This document shows, one piece after another, positions 1 to 6,035 of a stretch of 7,903 bases of DNA; within the stretch, counting starts at the first letter, position 1; each line of letters begins with the position of its first letter. A program made the position numbers and the translations under genes. The notes beneath the pieces are model-generated. The model was not told the DNA's origin, did not search any database, and was given only the letters and a program-made list of their open reading frames with translations. This stretch comes from Nitrososphaerales archaeon TH5896 (GTDB lineage: Archaea; Thermoproteota; Nitrososphaeria; Nitrososphaerales; Nitrososphaeraceae), in contig JAATVP010000227.1 of assembly GCA_014523625.1 (NCBI GenBank), positions 1-7,903 on the forward strand, in the 5' to 3' direction.

Positions 1-162
1 CTTACTAAATTTCTTATGCACTTCAGATCGCCATGATATAGAGAATTTCAATATATTAAAGATACACCACGGGCAACTTTGCTGCTTGCCTCCACACTTA
101 TACGCTTTGGTACATTGGCCGTGACTTATTTCCACAAATGCTGGTCAATTAATACTCTATTT

Positions 163-176
163 GTATAGATATATCT
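163..176 (+). promoter_or_regulatory. Probable TATA box of the proteasome operon
   Basis: An A/T-rich TATA-like stretch (GTATAGATATATCT) is centred about 26 bases before the beta-subunit ATG at 195. At the usual archaeal TATA-to-start distance, transcription would begin at or just before the ATG, giving a leaderless message. A GGTGA at 177-181 could pair with the end of 16S rRNA, but it lies 13 bases from the ATG, which is long for a Shine-Dalgarno site. Upstream, positions 1-160 hold no convincing gene; one frame is open from the left edge to a TGA at 122-124 but does not read like protein. This is a pattern match only. Confidence 0.4.
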
Positions 177-194
177 GGTGAGTGGAAAAAGAGA

Positions 195-779
195 ATGACC
201 ACAATAGTCGGTATCAGAACAAAGGAAGGAGTCGTACTGGGCTCTGACAGAAGAGCCAGTAAGGGCTTCTTTATTGGTTCTAAGATTACCCAGAAAATAA
301 CAAAAATAGATGATACGTTGGCAGTAGCGATTGCTGGGCAGCTATCTGACGCAGATTACATGGTTAAGCTTGTCAAGGCTGAGAGAAATCTCATCGAGTT
401 ACGTAGAGGATTTCCTGTCACAGTAAAAGAATCAGCTAGGCTAATTGCAAATCAAGCATACGCTGGCCTCAAGAATTATCAACCGTACTTCGTAGAATTA
501 CTGGTAGGTGGAGTTGATCAAGAAGGTGGACACATTCTTGTGGCAGATATGAGTGGCGCCATTACCAGCGAGGAATTTGCTTCCTCTGGTTCAGGTTCTC
601 CTATTGCCTACGGAGTGCTTGAAAGCATATATCATAAAGACATGACCAATGAACAAGCAAAGGAAATCGCTACTAAAGCAGTTGCGGCTGCAATGGAAAG
701 AGATCCTGGTTCGGGAAACGGGATAGACATATCGACGATCCCAAATCTTTCCTTGATAGTGAAGGAGAGGAGGAGATAA
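195..779 (+). CDS. psmB: Archaeal 20S proteasome beta subunit with single-residue propeptide
   Basis: Catalytic beta subunit of the 20S proteasome, an N-terminal-threonine hydrolase that degrades unfolded proteins inside a sealed cylinder in the cytoplasm. The protein has 194 residues, a little under the usual mature beta length. With Thr2 taken as mature Thr1, the catalytic set falls in place: Asp17 (in GSDRR), Lys33 (in ITQKI), the SGSGSP loop carrying Ser129, and RDPGSG supplying Asp166 and Ser169. The VELLVGG and YGVLES stretches are also typical of archaeal beta subunits. ATG 195 is the only reasonable start: no ATG, GTG or TTG lies in frame between it and the TAA at 150-152. The usual propeptide ending in Gly before Thr1 is therefore absent, and the N-terminus MTTIV matches the arrangement in bacterial HslV. 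Removal of Met by methionine aminopeptidase could activate it. The alpha gene follows after 4 bases. Family assignment is firm; the activation route is inference. Confidence 0.95.
   Translation: MTTIVGIRTKEGVVLGSDRRASKGFFIGSKITQKITKIDDTLAVAIAGQLSDADYMVKLVKAERNLIELRRGFPVTVKESARLIANQAYAGLKNYQPYFVELLVGGVDQEGGHILVADMSGAITSEEFASSGSGSPIAYGVLESIYHKDMTNEQAKEIATKAVAAAMERDPGSGNGIDISTIPNLSLIVKERRR
769..773 (+). promoter_or_regulatory. Shine-Dalgarno site for the alpha-subunit gene
   Basis: GGAGG, within a purine run AGGAGAGGAGGAGA, lies 10 bases before the ATG at 784 and inside the last codons of the beta gene. It fixes the alpha start. It also suggests the pair is translated from one message, with the second cistron using a Shine-Dalgarno site although the first may be leaderless. 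Confidence 0.7.
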
Positions 780-783
780 TATA

Positions 784-1464
784 ATGGCTGATATAGGTAG
801 TTCGGGAGTTAGTAACTCTAGATATCCTTACTACTATGGACCTGAAGGAAGACTGCTGTTGGTAGACAGTGCCCTAGAGGCGGTTGGTAGGGGTTCAACC
901 ACAGTAGGGATCAAGACCTCAACTTTTGCCTTGATCTCTAGTCACATTAAGCCTACGAAGCCTTTGGTAGAACCATCAGAGAAGATATTTGCAATAGATG
1001 GACATGTCGGTGCTACTGGTTCTGGATATATTGGAGATATACTTCAATTAATTGATGAGATGAGAATTGCGGCACAGAAATACAGATTCACTTACGATAG
1101 TCCAATAGATATAAAGTCGCTCGCAAGACAGCTCAGCTCTTACTTGCACGACTTTACAATTTACGCAGTTAGACCTCAGGCAGCATCGATAATTATCGCT
1201 GGACTAGATCCGACAGGGATTCAATTGTATCAAGTTGATCCTAGCGGTACGTACTTTAGTGGATCTGGTTTTGCAATAGGACAATATTCAGACACAGCTA
1301 TTGATACAATTCAGAAGGAATATACTGAAGACATAACGATTGGTCAGGCAGTCCAATTGAGCGATCGAGCTATAGAAAAGGCGTTAGGAGAAAAATCATT
1401 AGTAGAGAGAGGAATTGTTACAGCTAAGGATGCTACATTCAATAAGATGGTAGCAGCTAGCTAG
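784..1464 (+). CDS. psmA: Divergent proteasome alpha-type subunit
   Basis: Outer-ring alpha subunit of a 20S proteasome, partner of the beta subunit encoded just upstream. It has 226 residues, close to the archaeal norm of about 233-245. Seen in the sequence: helix-0 region GPEGRLLLVDSALEAVGRGS (19-38), matching the family's SPDGRL-VEYAxEAVxxGST; TTVGIK (39-44); SEKIFAID (65-72) with the lysine (K67) equivalent to Thermoplasma Lys66 that binds ATPase C-termini; TGSG (78-81); AVRP (about 129-132); AGLD; and DPSGTY (about 152-157). It differs from ordinary alpha subunits in several ways. The N-terminal YDR motif reads N11-S12-R13. The VEYA tyrosine is Ser29. YTQYGG before VRP reads DFTIYA. There is no N-terminal catalytic Thr, as expected for alpha. 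A GGAGG site 10 bases upstream supports the start. It is probably a second, specialised alpha; the genome's canonical psmA, if present, lies outside this window. Comparisons use the Thermoplasma sequence from memory. Confidence 0.87.
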   Translation: MADIGSSGVSNSRYPYYYGPEGRLLLVDSALEAVGRGSTTVGIKTSTFALISSHIKPTKPLVEPSEKIFAIDGHVGATGSGYIGDILQLIDEMRIAAQKYRFTYDSPIDIKSLARQLSSYLHDFTIYAVRPQAASIIIAGLDPTGIQLYQVDPSGTYFSGSGFAIGQYSDTAIDTIQKEYTEDITIGQAVQLSDRAIEKALGEKSLVERGIVTAKDATFNKMVAAS

Positions 1465-1470
1465 TATCAT

Positions 1471-1490
1471 CTTTCTTATTTTTTATAATT
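1471..1490 (+). terminator. T-tract terminator after the proteasome operon
   Basis: A pyrimidine-rich stretch with six consecutive T (1479-1484) begins a few bases after the alpha stop codon. No stem precedes it, which is typical of archaeal U-tract termination. A second run of eight T at 1565-1572 could serve as a back-up. Confidence 0.5.
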
Positions 1491-1627
1491 TCCATTTACA
1501 GTGTATGATTGTAGAAATATTGACTCCATTAATAAGATACATTAGCAGTCGTAGTCTATCTTGATTTTTTTTCATGTTGACTGTCTACTGTCTAACATAA
1601 CAGCATAAGTATGATAGGTGCCAGATA

Positions 1628-1739
1628 ATGAAGATAAAAAATAATTCATAAGATTAGCAGTACTGTATTATCGGTCCTATTGGCAGTATCAATTCGGACT
1701 CGTAAGTTTTACTCTCATAGAATAAAAATATGCAGCTAG
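1628..1739 (+). pseudogene. Possible frameshifted remnant of a secreted-protein gene start
   Basis: An ATG at 1628 is preceded at 7 bases by AGGTG (1616-1620), a plausible Shine-Dalgarno site. Its frame reads MKIKNNS and then stops. The frame beginning at 1641, just past a run of six A (1636-1641), continues with the hydrophobic stretch HKISSTVLSVLLAVSI, which looks like the core of an archaeal signal peptide, and stops at 1739. A one-base length change in the A-run would join the two into a basic-plus-hydrophobic leader. No cleavage site or mature domain follows. It could be chance; confidence is low. Confidence 0.2.
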
Positions 1740-1922
1740 TTTATTGAACATAGTTCTCTAATCATAGTTGTTACTTCTGTAAGACAGTCCACCTTATCTC
1801 AAATTTAGTTGATATCCTTCAAGCGATAATAAGTTTGGTGCGCCCCATTCGAGTAAATTGAAGTCAACTATAAATGCCTGTATAACTGCTTATAAATCAT
1901 CCTCAAAATTGGATAAAGAGGG

Positions 1923-1931
1923 AAAAATATA
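1923..1931 (+). promoter_or_regulatory. Candidate TATA box for the ABC/COG1361 operon
   Basis: AAAAATATA lies about 55 bases before the ATG at 1982. At archaeal spacing it would place the transcript start near 1953, giving a leader of roughly 28 bases that contains the inverted repeat at 1964-1979. The TATAAAT copies at 1869-1875 and 1890-1897 are competing candidates that would give longer leaders. Confidence 0.35.
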
Positions 1932-1963
1932 CGTTACAGATAAGCAAAAAACGAGATTGAAAT

Positions 1964-1979
1964 CTAATAGGGCTATTAG
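1964..1979. repeat. Perfect 7-base inverted repeat next to the ABC start codon
   Basis: CTAATAG, two bases (GG), then CTATTAG: both arms match perfectly and the right arm ends 2 bases before the ATG at 1982. As DNA it could be a dimeric regulator's operator. As RNA it could form a 6-pair stem with a GGGC loop that would crowd the start codon. No Shine-Dalgarno sequence is visible here. Confidence 0.6.
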
Positions 1980-1981
1980 CT

Positions 1982-2746
1982 ATGCATGACAATGTTGTAG
2001 GATATAATCAAAAGCCTGGATCTGACGCTAAGAATGAAGTCAATGATCTTTTATTACCTGTCGCATTAAAAATGGAAAATGTTTCAAAGGTCTTTAAATC
2101 TCCAGCAGGGGAATTGATTGCTCTTAGGGAAATTAGTTTTGCAGTTAGAAAAGGTGAATTTATCTCGATTGTAGGCCCTTCTGGAAGTGGTAAGTCAACT
2201 TTACTAAACATTATCGGCGCATTGGATCGACCTTCCAATGGAAGAGTTTTCATCGATAATGTGGATATTTTTTCCCTAAAAGATAGTCAGATTGCCCAAA
2301 TGCGAAATTTACTAATAGGTTACATATTTCAATCCTTTAATTTGATTAACAGGACATCGGTTCAGAAGAATGTTGAGATTCCAGCTATTATCTCCGGAAT
2401 GAATAGTGAAGCGCGACACAGACGCTCACTAAAACTGTTAAGAATATTAGGGATCGAAGATAAAGCATCGCTTAAGCCAGTAAATCTAAGTGGAGGACAG
2501 CAACAGCGAGTAGCCATCGCTAGATCTCTTATGAATAATCCTGCCATAATTCTTGCTGATGAACCAACTGGGAATTTAGATTCAAAGACAGGAGAAGAGG
2601 TTTTTGATCTATTGAGAATGCTTGCTAATAAGTTCAAAAGGACTATTGTATTTGTAACACACAACTCAGACCTTGCATCTAGGACAGACAGAACCATTTT
2701 CATCCGGGATGGGGCCATTGAAAAAGAGATAATAAATAGAATATGA
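1982..2746 (+). CDS. LolD/MacB-type ABC transporter ATP-binding protein
   Basis: ATPase subunit of an ABC complex of the MacB/LolD/FtsE group. These usually drive membrane permeases that act on lipoproteins, peptides or cell-envelope components rather than simple solute import. It has 254 residues with all motifs intact: Walker A GPSGSGKST (65-73), Q-loop Gln117 in YIFQSFNL, signature LSGGQQQRVAIARSL (169-183), Walker B IILADE (189-194), D-loop NLD (198-200) and H-loop His227 in VTHNSD. The GxLDRPSxG and FQSFNL patterns are typical of MacB/LolD. ATG 1982 is the first start after an in-frame TGA at 1958-1960. It gives a 30-residue polar N-terminal extension before MENVSKVF, where most relatives begin (ATG 2072); neither start has a clear Shine-Dalgarno site. 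The stop overlaps an ATG of the next gene (ATGA, 2743-2746), pointing to co-translation with the COG1361-like partner. No permease is encoded nearby. Confidence 0.92.
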   Translation: MHDNVVGYNQKPGSDAKNEVNDLLLPVALKMENVSKVFKSPAGELIALREISFAVRKGEFISIVGPSGSGKSTLLNIIGALDRPSNGRVFIDNVDIFSLKDSQIAQMRNLLIGYIFQSFNLINRTSVQKNVEIPAIISGMNSEARHRRSLKLLRILGIEDKASLKPVNLSGGQQQRVAIARSLMNNPAIILADEPTGNLDSKTGEEVFDLLRMLANKFKRTIVFVTHNSDLASRTDRTIFIRDGAIEKEIINRI

Positions 2747-2768
2747 TGGAACAAGAAAGAAATAACCT

Positions 2769-2775
2769 AAAGGAG
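2769..2775 (+). promoter_or_regulatory. Shine-Dalgarno site deciding the start of the COG1361-like gene
   Basis: AAAGGAG sits 6 bases before the ATG at 2782, an ideal spacing. It favours this start over the ATG at 2743, which overlaps the ATPase stop codon, and over the ATG at 2875, which would begin directly at the signal peptide. Neither alternative has a comparable site. Confidence 0.6.
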
Positions 2776-2781
2776 AAATAT

Positions 2782-4917
2782 ATGAATGACCCTTGTTCCT
2801 TTTTCGAGGAATGTACGTTAGAACCCATGCGAAGAAGAAACCCATTGAGTTGCTGTATGAATCCTGTCGCATCTATGAAGAGCAGAAAAAATTCAAGTCC
2901 TCTTATCAGCTTAGGGTTATGTCTCTTGTTTATATCAGTAATTTCATATTTGGTATTATTTACGACATCTGAAGTGAACGTATTTGCTCAATCATCTAAT
3001 TCTTCTCCTGCGACTATTGTTCCAATCTCTGTGCAGACTGATAGAGCTCCTTCTTTTCTTGAAGCATATTGGACAGAAGATTCTATCTCCACATCCACGT
3101 CAACTACAAACAACTCCAAGAAGGAAATTGGCCCTGGAGAAGGAACTTCTACCCTTGCGATAGTATTCGTAAATAGAGGAAGGACCGATATTACAGGGGT
3201 AACAGGTTATCTAACCCTTCCCCCCGGATTTAGAGCGATTGAAGGCGAAAATAATGTCACCTCTCCAAATGTAGCAGTGGCCAGTTATGATTCTATCATT
3301 AAAGCCGGTGACACTTTCACCATGTACTTCACAATGGACGTTCTTCCACAAGCCAAAGTGGGTCCATACACTGGTGACTTGACATTATCATATTCGAAGA
3401 TTCTTGAGGTCGGACAGATCTCAACTTCAATGATGATCCCCTTTAGAGTGACCGGTAAGGTAATTTTAGACACTACATTGCTAAATCAAAATCTAACTGC
3501 AGGCTATCCCAACCCGCTACAAATACTTATTACAAATGAGGGAACAGCCAACGCTACAGGAGCAGTAGTTACAGTGGTAGATGTTTCTGGTGGGACTACT
3601 GCCTCAAACAGTAGTACTTCTAAGAGTAGTTCGATAAATGGTTCGTCTTCTACGACGGTCGATTCAGAATCTTTTAACATCGGAAATATCCCCGCAGGCA
3701 GCTCTGTCCTAATCACCCCAATTATATATCCTGACTATTCCTCTGAAGGAACGATACAGACTTTGGATCTGGAAATAGCATACAATAATGCATATGGCAT
3801 CCGGACCGATTCCGATTATTCAATTGGAATGATCGTAGCACCAAATCCCCCGGAGTCAGTACTCAGCATAAATCCAGGGAGAATTTCAACAACGTCCAGT
3901 AGTCATGATAATGTTGGCAATAATAGTAAGAGTAACGTAAATGAAGCTGAAGATGAAATTAACGAAAACCCCATAAAACTGACTGCAGGAAGGTTAGAAA
4001 ATCTGCGCTTTAGCATAACCAACAATGGAAGCTTACCGCTTACAGATATCGTTTTTTCCCTTTCTTCAGGGACTAATTCTGTTAAGATATTAGGAGACTC
4101 AAGATGGAGAGTAGATTATATGACTCCTCAATCAAATTTCCCAATGTCCACGACCGTTTATGCAGCCGAGGATGTGATCAATACGCCTACGGAATTTGAA
4201 ATAAGAGCCGAGTACATAGAAAGGGGACAGTCTAAAACAGATACTCTAAACATTGGCGCTTACGTTGATGGCCAAATACGCATTAGAACATATGATCTTG
4301 ACATAAATTACGTAGGTGGTGCCCCAAATCTAGTCGGTAATTTATTGAATGAAGGAAATACAGTCGCATTATTTACCACAATAGAATTATTCAATCCAGC
4401 AAATAATCCAGAATCATCGCAGAGCAACTCAAATAAATCTTTGGTTACAGGTCCATCTCAACAACAGTATCTAGGGGATCTTTCAGAGAACTCTCCACTT
4501 CCATTTAGTATTCCTCTTAGCATTGATAGTGAATCACCGGCAGGTAATTACCCTGTGAGCCTAAACGTTACTTATAGTGACAATCTTAGAATGGTTCATG
4601 AATTGCTATTAAACGATACAGTAGTATATGAAGGACAACCCTCGGCGTCCAGTAACAGTAACAGTAATAATGCTGCGTTTACTCTTGAGAATGGATTTAC
4701 AAGTATCTTTCCAATGGTACTCATAATAATCATTGTAATTGCAGTTGGATTGTTCTTGATCAGGCGTAGAATAAAAAGGAAGAAGGAGGGAAAAAGAATT
4801 AACACTAAAATTACTTCTGCTTCTCGTCCTTCTGACTCCAATACGATCAATGAAGTTTCCGATCAGGACTCGGATTTTTTCCTTGACGATGAATCAACTA
4901 GTAAGAATAAGCCTTGA
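2782..4917 (+). CDS. Secreted/membrane-anchored protein with COG1361-like repeat domains
   Basis: Large extracellular protein, probably the surface partner of the ATPase upstream. From ATG 2782 it has 711 residues; an ATG at 2743 would add 13. Order: a polar N-terminus with four cysteines (5, 11, 24, 25); a basic segment and hydrophobic signal or anchor (about 38-60) ending near VFAQ (67-70); four roughly 100-125-residue beta-rich segments (about 119-227, 228-352, 397-495, 502-615); a C-terminal TM helix (about 642-660); and a basic then acidic cytoplasmic tail. The segments show the COG1361/CARDB-like pattern: an N-x-G turn (FVNRGRTDITGV, ITNEGTANATGA, ITNNGSLPLTDI, LLNEGNTVALF), an x-x-G-D/S site, and PxGNYPVSLNVTY or GPYTGDLTLSY strands. 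Ser/Asn-rich linkers (about 271-297, 368-387, 540-562, 621-630) and many N-x-S/T sequons suggest an exposed glycosylated surface. In other archaea, COG1361 proteins sit beside MacB-type ATPases and FtsX-like permeases. Substrate is unknown; it could also be an S-layer-associated or adhesin-like protein. Confidence 0.82.
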   Translation: MNDPCSFFEECTLEPMRRRNPLSCCMNPVASMKSRKNSSPLISLGLCLLFISVISYLVLFTTSEVNVFAQSSNSSPATIVPISVQTDRAPSFLEAYWTEDSISTSTSTTNNSKKEIGPGEGTSTLAIVFVNRGRTDITGVTGYLTLPPGFRAIEGENNVTSPNVAVASYDSIIKAGDTFTMYFTMDVLPQAKVGPYTGDLTLSYSKILEVGQISTSMMIPFRVTGKVILDTTLLNQNLTAGYPNPLQILITNEGTANATGAVVTVVDVSGGTTASNSSTSKSSSINGSSSTTVDSESFNIGNIPAGSSVLITPIIYPDYSSEGTIQTLDLEIAYNNAYGIRTDSDYSIGMIVAPNPPESVLSINPGRISTTSSSHDNVGNNSKSNVNEAEDEINENPIKLTAGRLENLRFSITNNGSLPLTDIVFSLSSGTNSVKILGDSRWRVDYMTPQSNFPMSTTVYAAEDVINTPTEFEIRAEYIERGQSKTDTLNIGAYVDGQIRIRTYDLDINYVGGAPNLVGNLLNEGNTVALFTTIELFNPANNPESSQSNSNKSLVTGPSQQQYLGDLSENSPLPFSIPLSIDSESPAGNYPVSLNVTYSDNLRMVHELLLNDTVVYEGQPSASSNSNSNNAAFTLENGFTSIFPMVLIIIIVIAVGLFLIRRRIKRKKEGKRINTKITSASRPSDSNTINEVSDQDSDFFLDDESTSKNKP

Positions 4918-4975
4918 TAGGTTTAGTGGGCTGACAACCTTAAACTTGGACTTGAGAGAAATTCTTAGTTATCAA

Positions 4976-4981
4976 TTTTTT
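4976..4981 (+). terminator. T-tract terminator after the ABC/COG1361 operon
   Basis: Six consecutive T about 58 bases after the stop codon, with no clear stem, fit archaeal U-tract termination. Confidence 0.4.
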
Positions 4982-5172
4982 GAATTTGAGTGGGTCCTAA
5001 ATCTAATTTGGCAGCGGAGACATCTTTGATAATGACGCTAACTAAATGGTAATTGTGACGTTGCTGTGTGACTGAATGACTACAGAATATGTAGGTAATA
5101 TTACGCCAGTTGAAATTTAGTACAAACTAAAATTGTTCTTGAAGTGAAGAATGATTTTGATAATGAGGATAC

Positions 5173-5188
5173 AAAAAAAGTAAAAAAA
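5173..5188 (-). terminator. Double T-tract terminator of the minus-strand gene
   Basis: Two runs of seven A on the plus strand (5173-5179 and 5182-5188) read as TTTTTTT-ACT-TTTTTTT... on the minus strand, about 90 bases after the stop of the gene at 5278-5703. Tandem U-tracts like this are strong archaeal termination signals. Confidence 0.5.
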
Positions 5189-5250
5189 TCTAAGAGAGGA
5201 TCATGCTAGCACTTTGGGCAAAATAGAGGATCGATTTTTTGCAAATTCCT

Positions 5251-5267
5251 GCGTGATCGGTTCACGC
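5251..5267. repeat. Short GC-containing hairpin (6-pair stem, 5-base loop)
   Basis: GCGTGA, loop TCGGT, then TCACGC: a perfect stem 10 bases past the stop codon of the minus-strand gene. It is not followed by U residues in either direction at close range. It is therefore more likely a 3'-end stabilising structure or a protein site than a bacterial-type terminator. Confidence 0.5.
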
Positions 5268-5277
5268 CACTGTGTCA

Positions 5278-5703
5278 TCATCTGCCACGAACTTGATATA
5301 TGATAGTTCCAACTATCGTAAATCCGCCTACAATTGCTGCCACAAACACGTTTCCGAGAATCTGTGCTTGTTGACCATCATTGTTGCCGATGACAGCAAC
5401 AAAAATCGCCGTGACCAACACTATAAAGCCGACCAGCAGGAATAAACTTATGATTATTTTTGTGACATTGTTGGAGATTCTTTCAAGTTCAGAATATTCA
5501 TTTGTTTCTCGACTAGAACCGGGGCTAACCTTATGCATGATTCTATCAGTAAATGAAGTCTTCCTTGATGGGTCAACTGATTGACCTCGTTCTTCGTTTT
5601 CATCCTTGCTATTATAGCTAGTATTGGCCGCATTGTTTGTCCGTACGTCATCGCTCGCACTTTTATTCTGTTGATTGTCATACTTGTCGTTTGGGTTGGA
5701 CAT
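5278..5703 (-). CDS. Small two-TM membrane protein of unknown function
   Basis: I do not recognise a family. The protein has 141 residues: about 75 polar, Asn/Ser/Asp/Glu-rich residues that look disordered, then a helix-like stretch with alternating charge (EYSELERISNN, about 69-79) leading into TM1 (about 82-105, Ile/Val/Leu/Phe-rich). A short loop GNNDGQQAQ (106-114) and TM2 (about 116-136) with Gly and Ala follow, ending in the basic QVRGR. This gives a hairpin with both ends probably in the cytoplasm, and the basic C-terminal residues fit the positive-inside rule. The ATG at 5703 is preceded by a TATA box placed for a leaderless message, supporting this start. It is transcribed alone, convergent with the ABC operon and divergent from the SagB-like gene. 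The hydrophobic pattern and its own promoter and terminator make it a likely real gene; its role is unknown. Confidence 0.75.
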   Translation of the reverse strand: MSNPNDKYDNQQNKSASDDVRTNNAANTSYNSKDENEERGQSVDPSRKTSFTDRIMHKVSPGSSRETNEYSELERISNNVTKIIISLFLLVGFIVLVTAIFVAVIGNNDGQQAQILGNVFVAAIVGGFTIVGTIIYQVRGR

Positions 5704-5726
5704 TCAATAGTACAATATTCCTGAGG

Positions 5727-5736
5727 AGTATAAAGA
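5727..5736 (-). promoter_or_regulatory. TATA box of the small membrane-protein gene
   Basis: On the minus strand this reads TCTTTATACT and is centred about 28 bases before the ATG at 5703. The transcript would start within a base or two of the ATG, so the gene is probably leaderless. A second A/T-rich block (5737-5748) lies just upstream of it. Confidence 0.5.
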
Positions 5737-6035
5737 TATTTTTATTGAAGTTGGTCAGTGGGCTCTGAGAGTTTTTTCGTAAAGGCAATCTAGTAGGAGT
5801 TTTCGTATTTTTGGCGATATCTGTGCGAATTGTGTGGAACTGTTTATTGTAAAATCCTGCACAAGTCCACTTCGCTGGTCCGTAGAACCAAGATAGATTC
5901 TGTCTAGTTTGAAAAACCTCTAGGGAGGGCAAATAGATTTCTTCAATACTATTGGAATTTATGCATTTTACCTAGCTGTGACGCTATTTTCAAGCCCGAT
6001 ATGCGTGCTCACTCTTCGAGTTCTACCCTTTTGTA

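Larger units (their letters stand above)
1465..1981. other. Intergenic region, no intact gene seen
   Basis: About 517 bases between the proteasome operon and the ABC operon. It holds two T-tracts (1479-1484 and 1565-1572), a tandem 7-base repeat CTGTCTA CTGTCTA near 1580-1595, a possible eroded signal-peptide start (1628-1739), several TATA-like sequences (TATAAAT at 1869-1875 and 1890-1897, AAAAATATA at 1923-1931) and an inverted repeat before the ABC start. I see no tRNA, rRNA or intact ORF. The excess of TATA-like sites between about 1869 and 1931 suggests more than one possible start point for the downstream operon. Confidence 0.6.
4918..5277. other. Convergent intergenic region, no gene seen
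   Basis: 360 bases between the 3' ends of two convergent units. They contain a T-tract for the plus-strand operon, paired A-tracts (terminator of the minus-strand gene), a direct repeat AGAGGATC (5195-5202 and 5225-5232) and a hairpin (5251-5267). I find no ORF, tRNA or conserved RNA shape. In particular there is no permease gene after the COG1361-like protein. Confidence 0.6.

Noticed and set aside
71..91. Small hairpin GGGCAA...TTGCCT upstream of the beta gene
   Set aside because: Five Watson-Crick pairs plus a wobble with a 9-base loop, no T-tract after it; expected by chance.
2..124. Frame open from the left edge to a TGA at 122-124, possible end of an upstream gene
   Set aside because: Only 40 codons, with an odd Cys/His/Leu mix and no recognisable C-terminus; length is compatible with chance.
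195..779. Calling the beta subunit HslV because of its MTTIV start
   Set aside because: The SGSGSP, YGVLES, VELLVGG and RDPGSG stretches are those of archaeal proteasome beta subunits, and an alpha-type partner is encoded next to it, which HslV does not have.
2008..2872. Minus-strand open frames across the ABC ATPase gene (2008-2253, 2362-2754, 2666-2872)
   Set aside because: They lie opposite an ATPase with every expected motif; their translations are antisense shadows without family features.
5678..5932. Minus-strand open frame of 84 codons before the small membrane-protein gene
   Set aside because: It needs a TTG start with no Shine-Dalgarno site, overlaps the start of the better-supported gene at 5703, runs through that gene's TATA box, and its translation has no recognisable domain.
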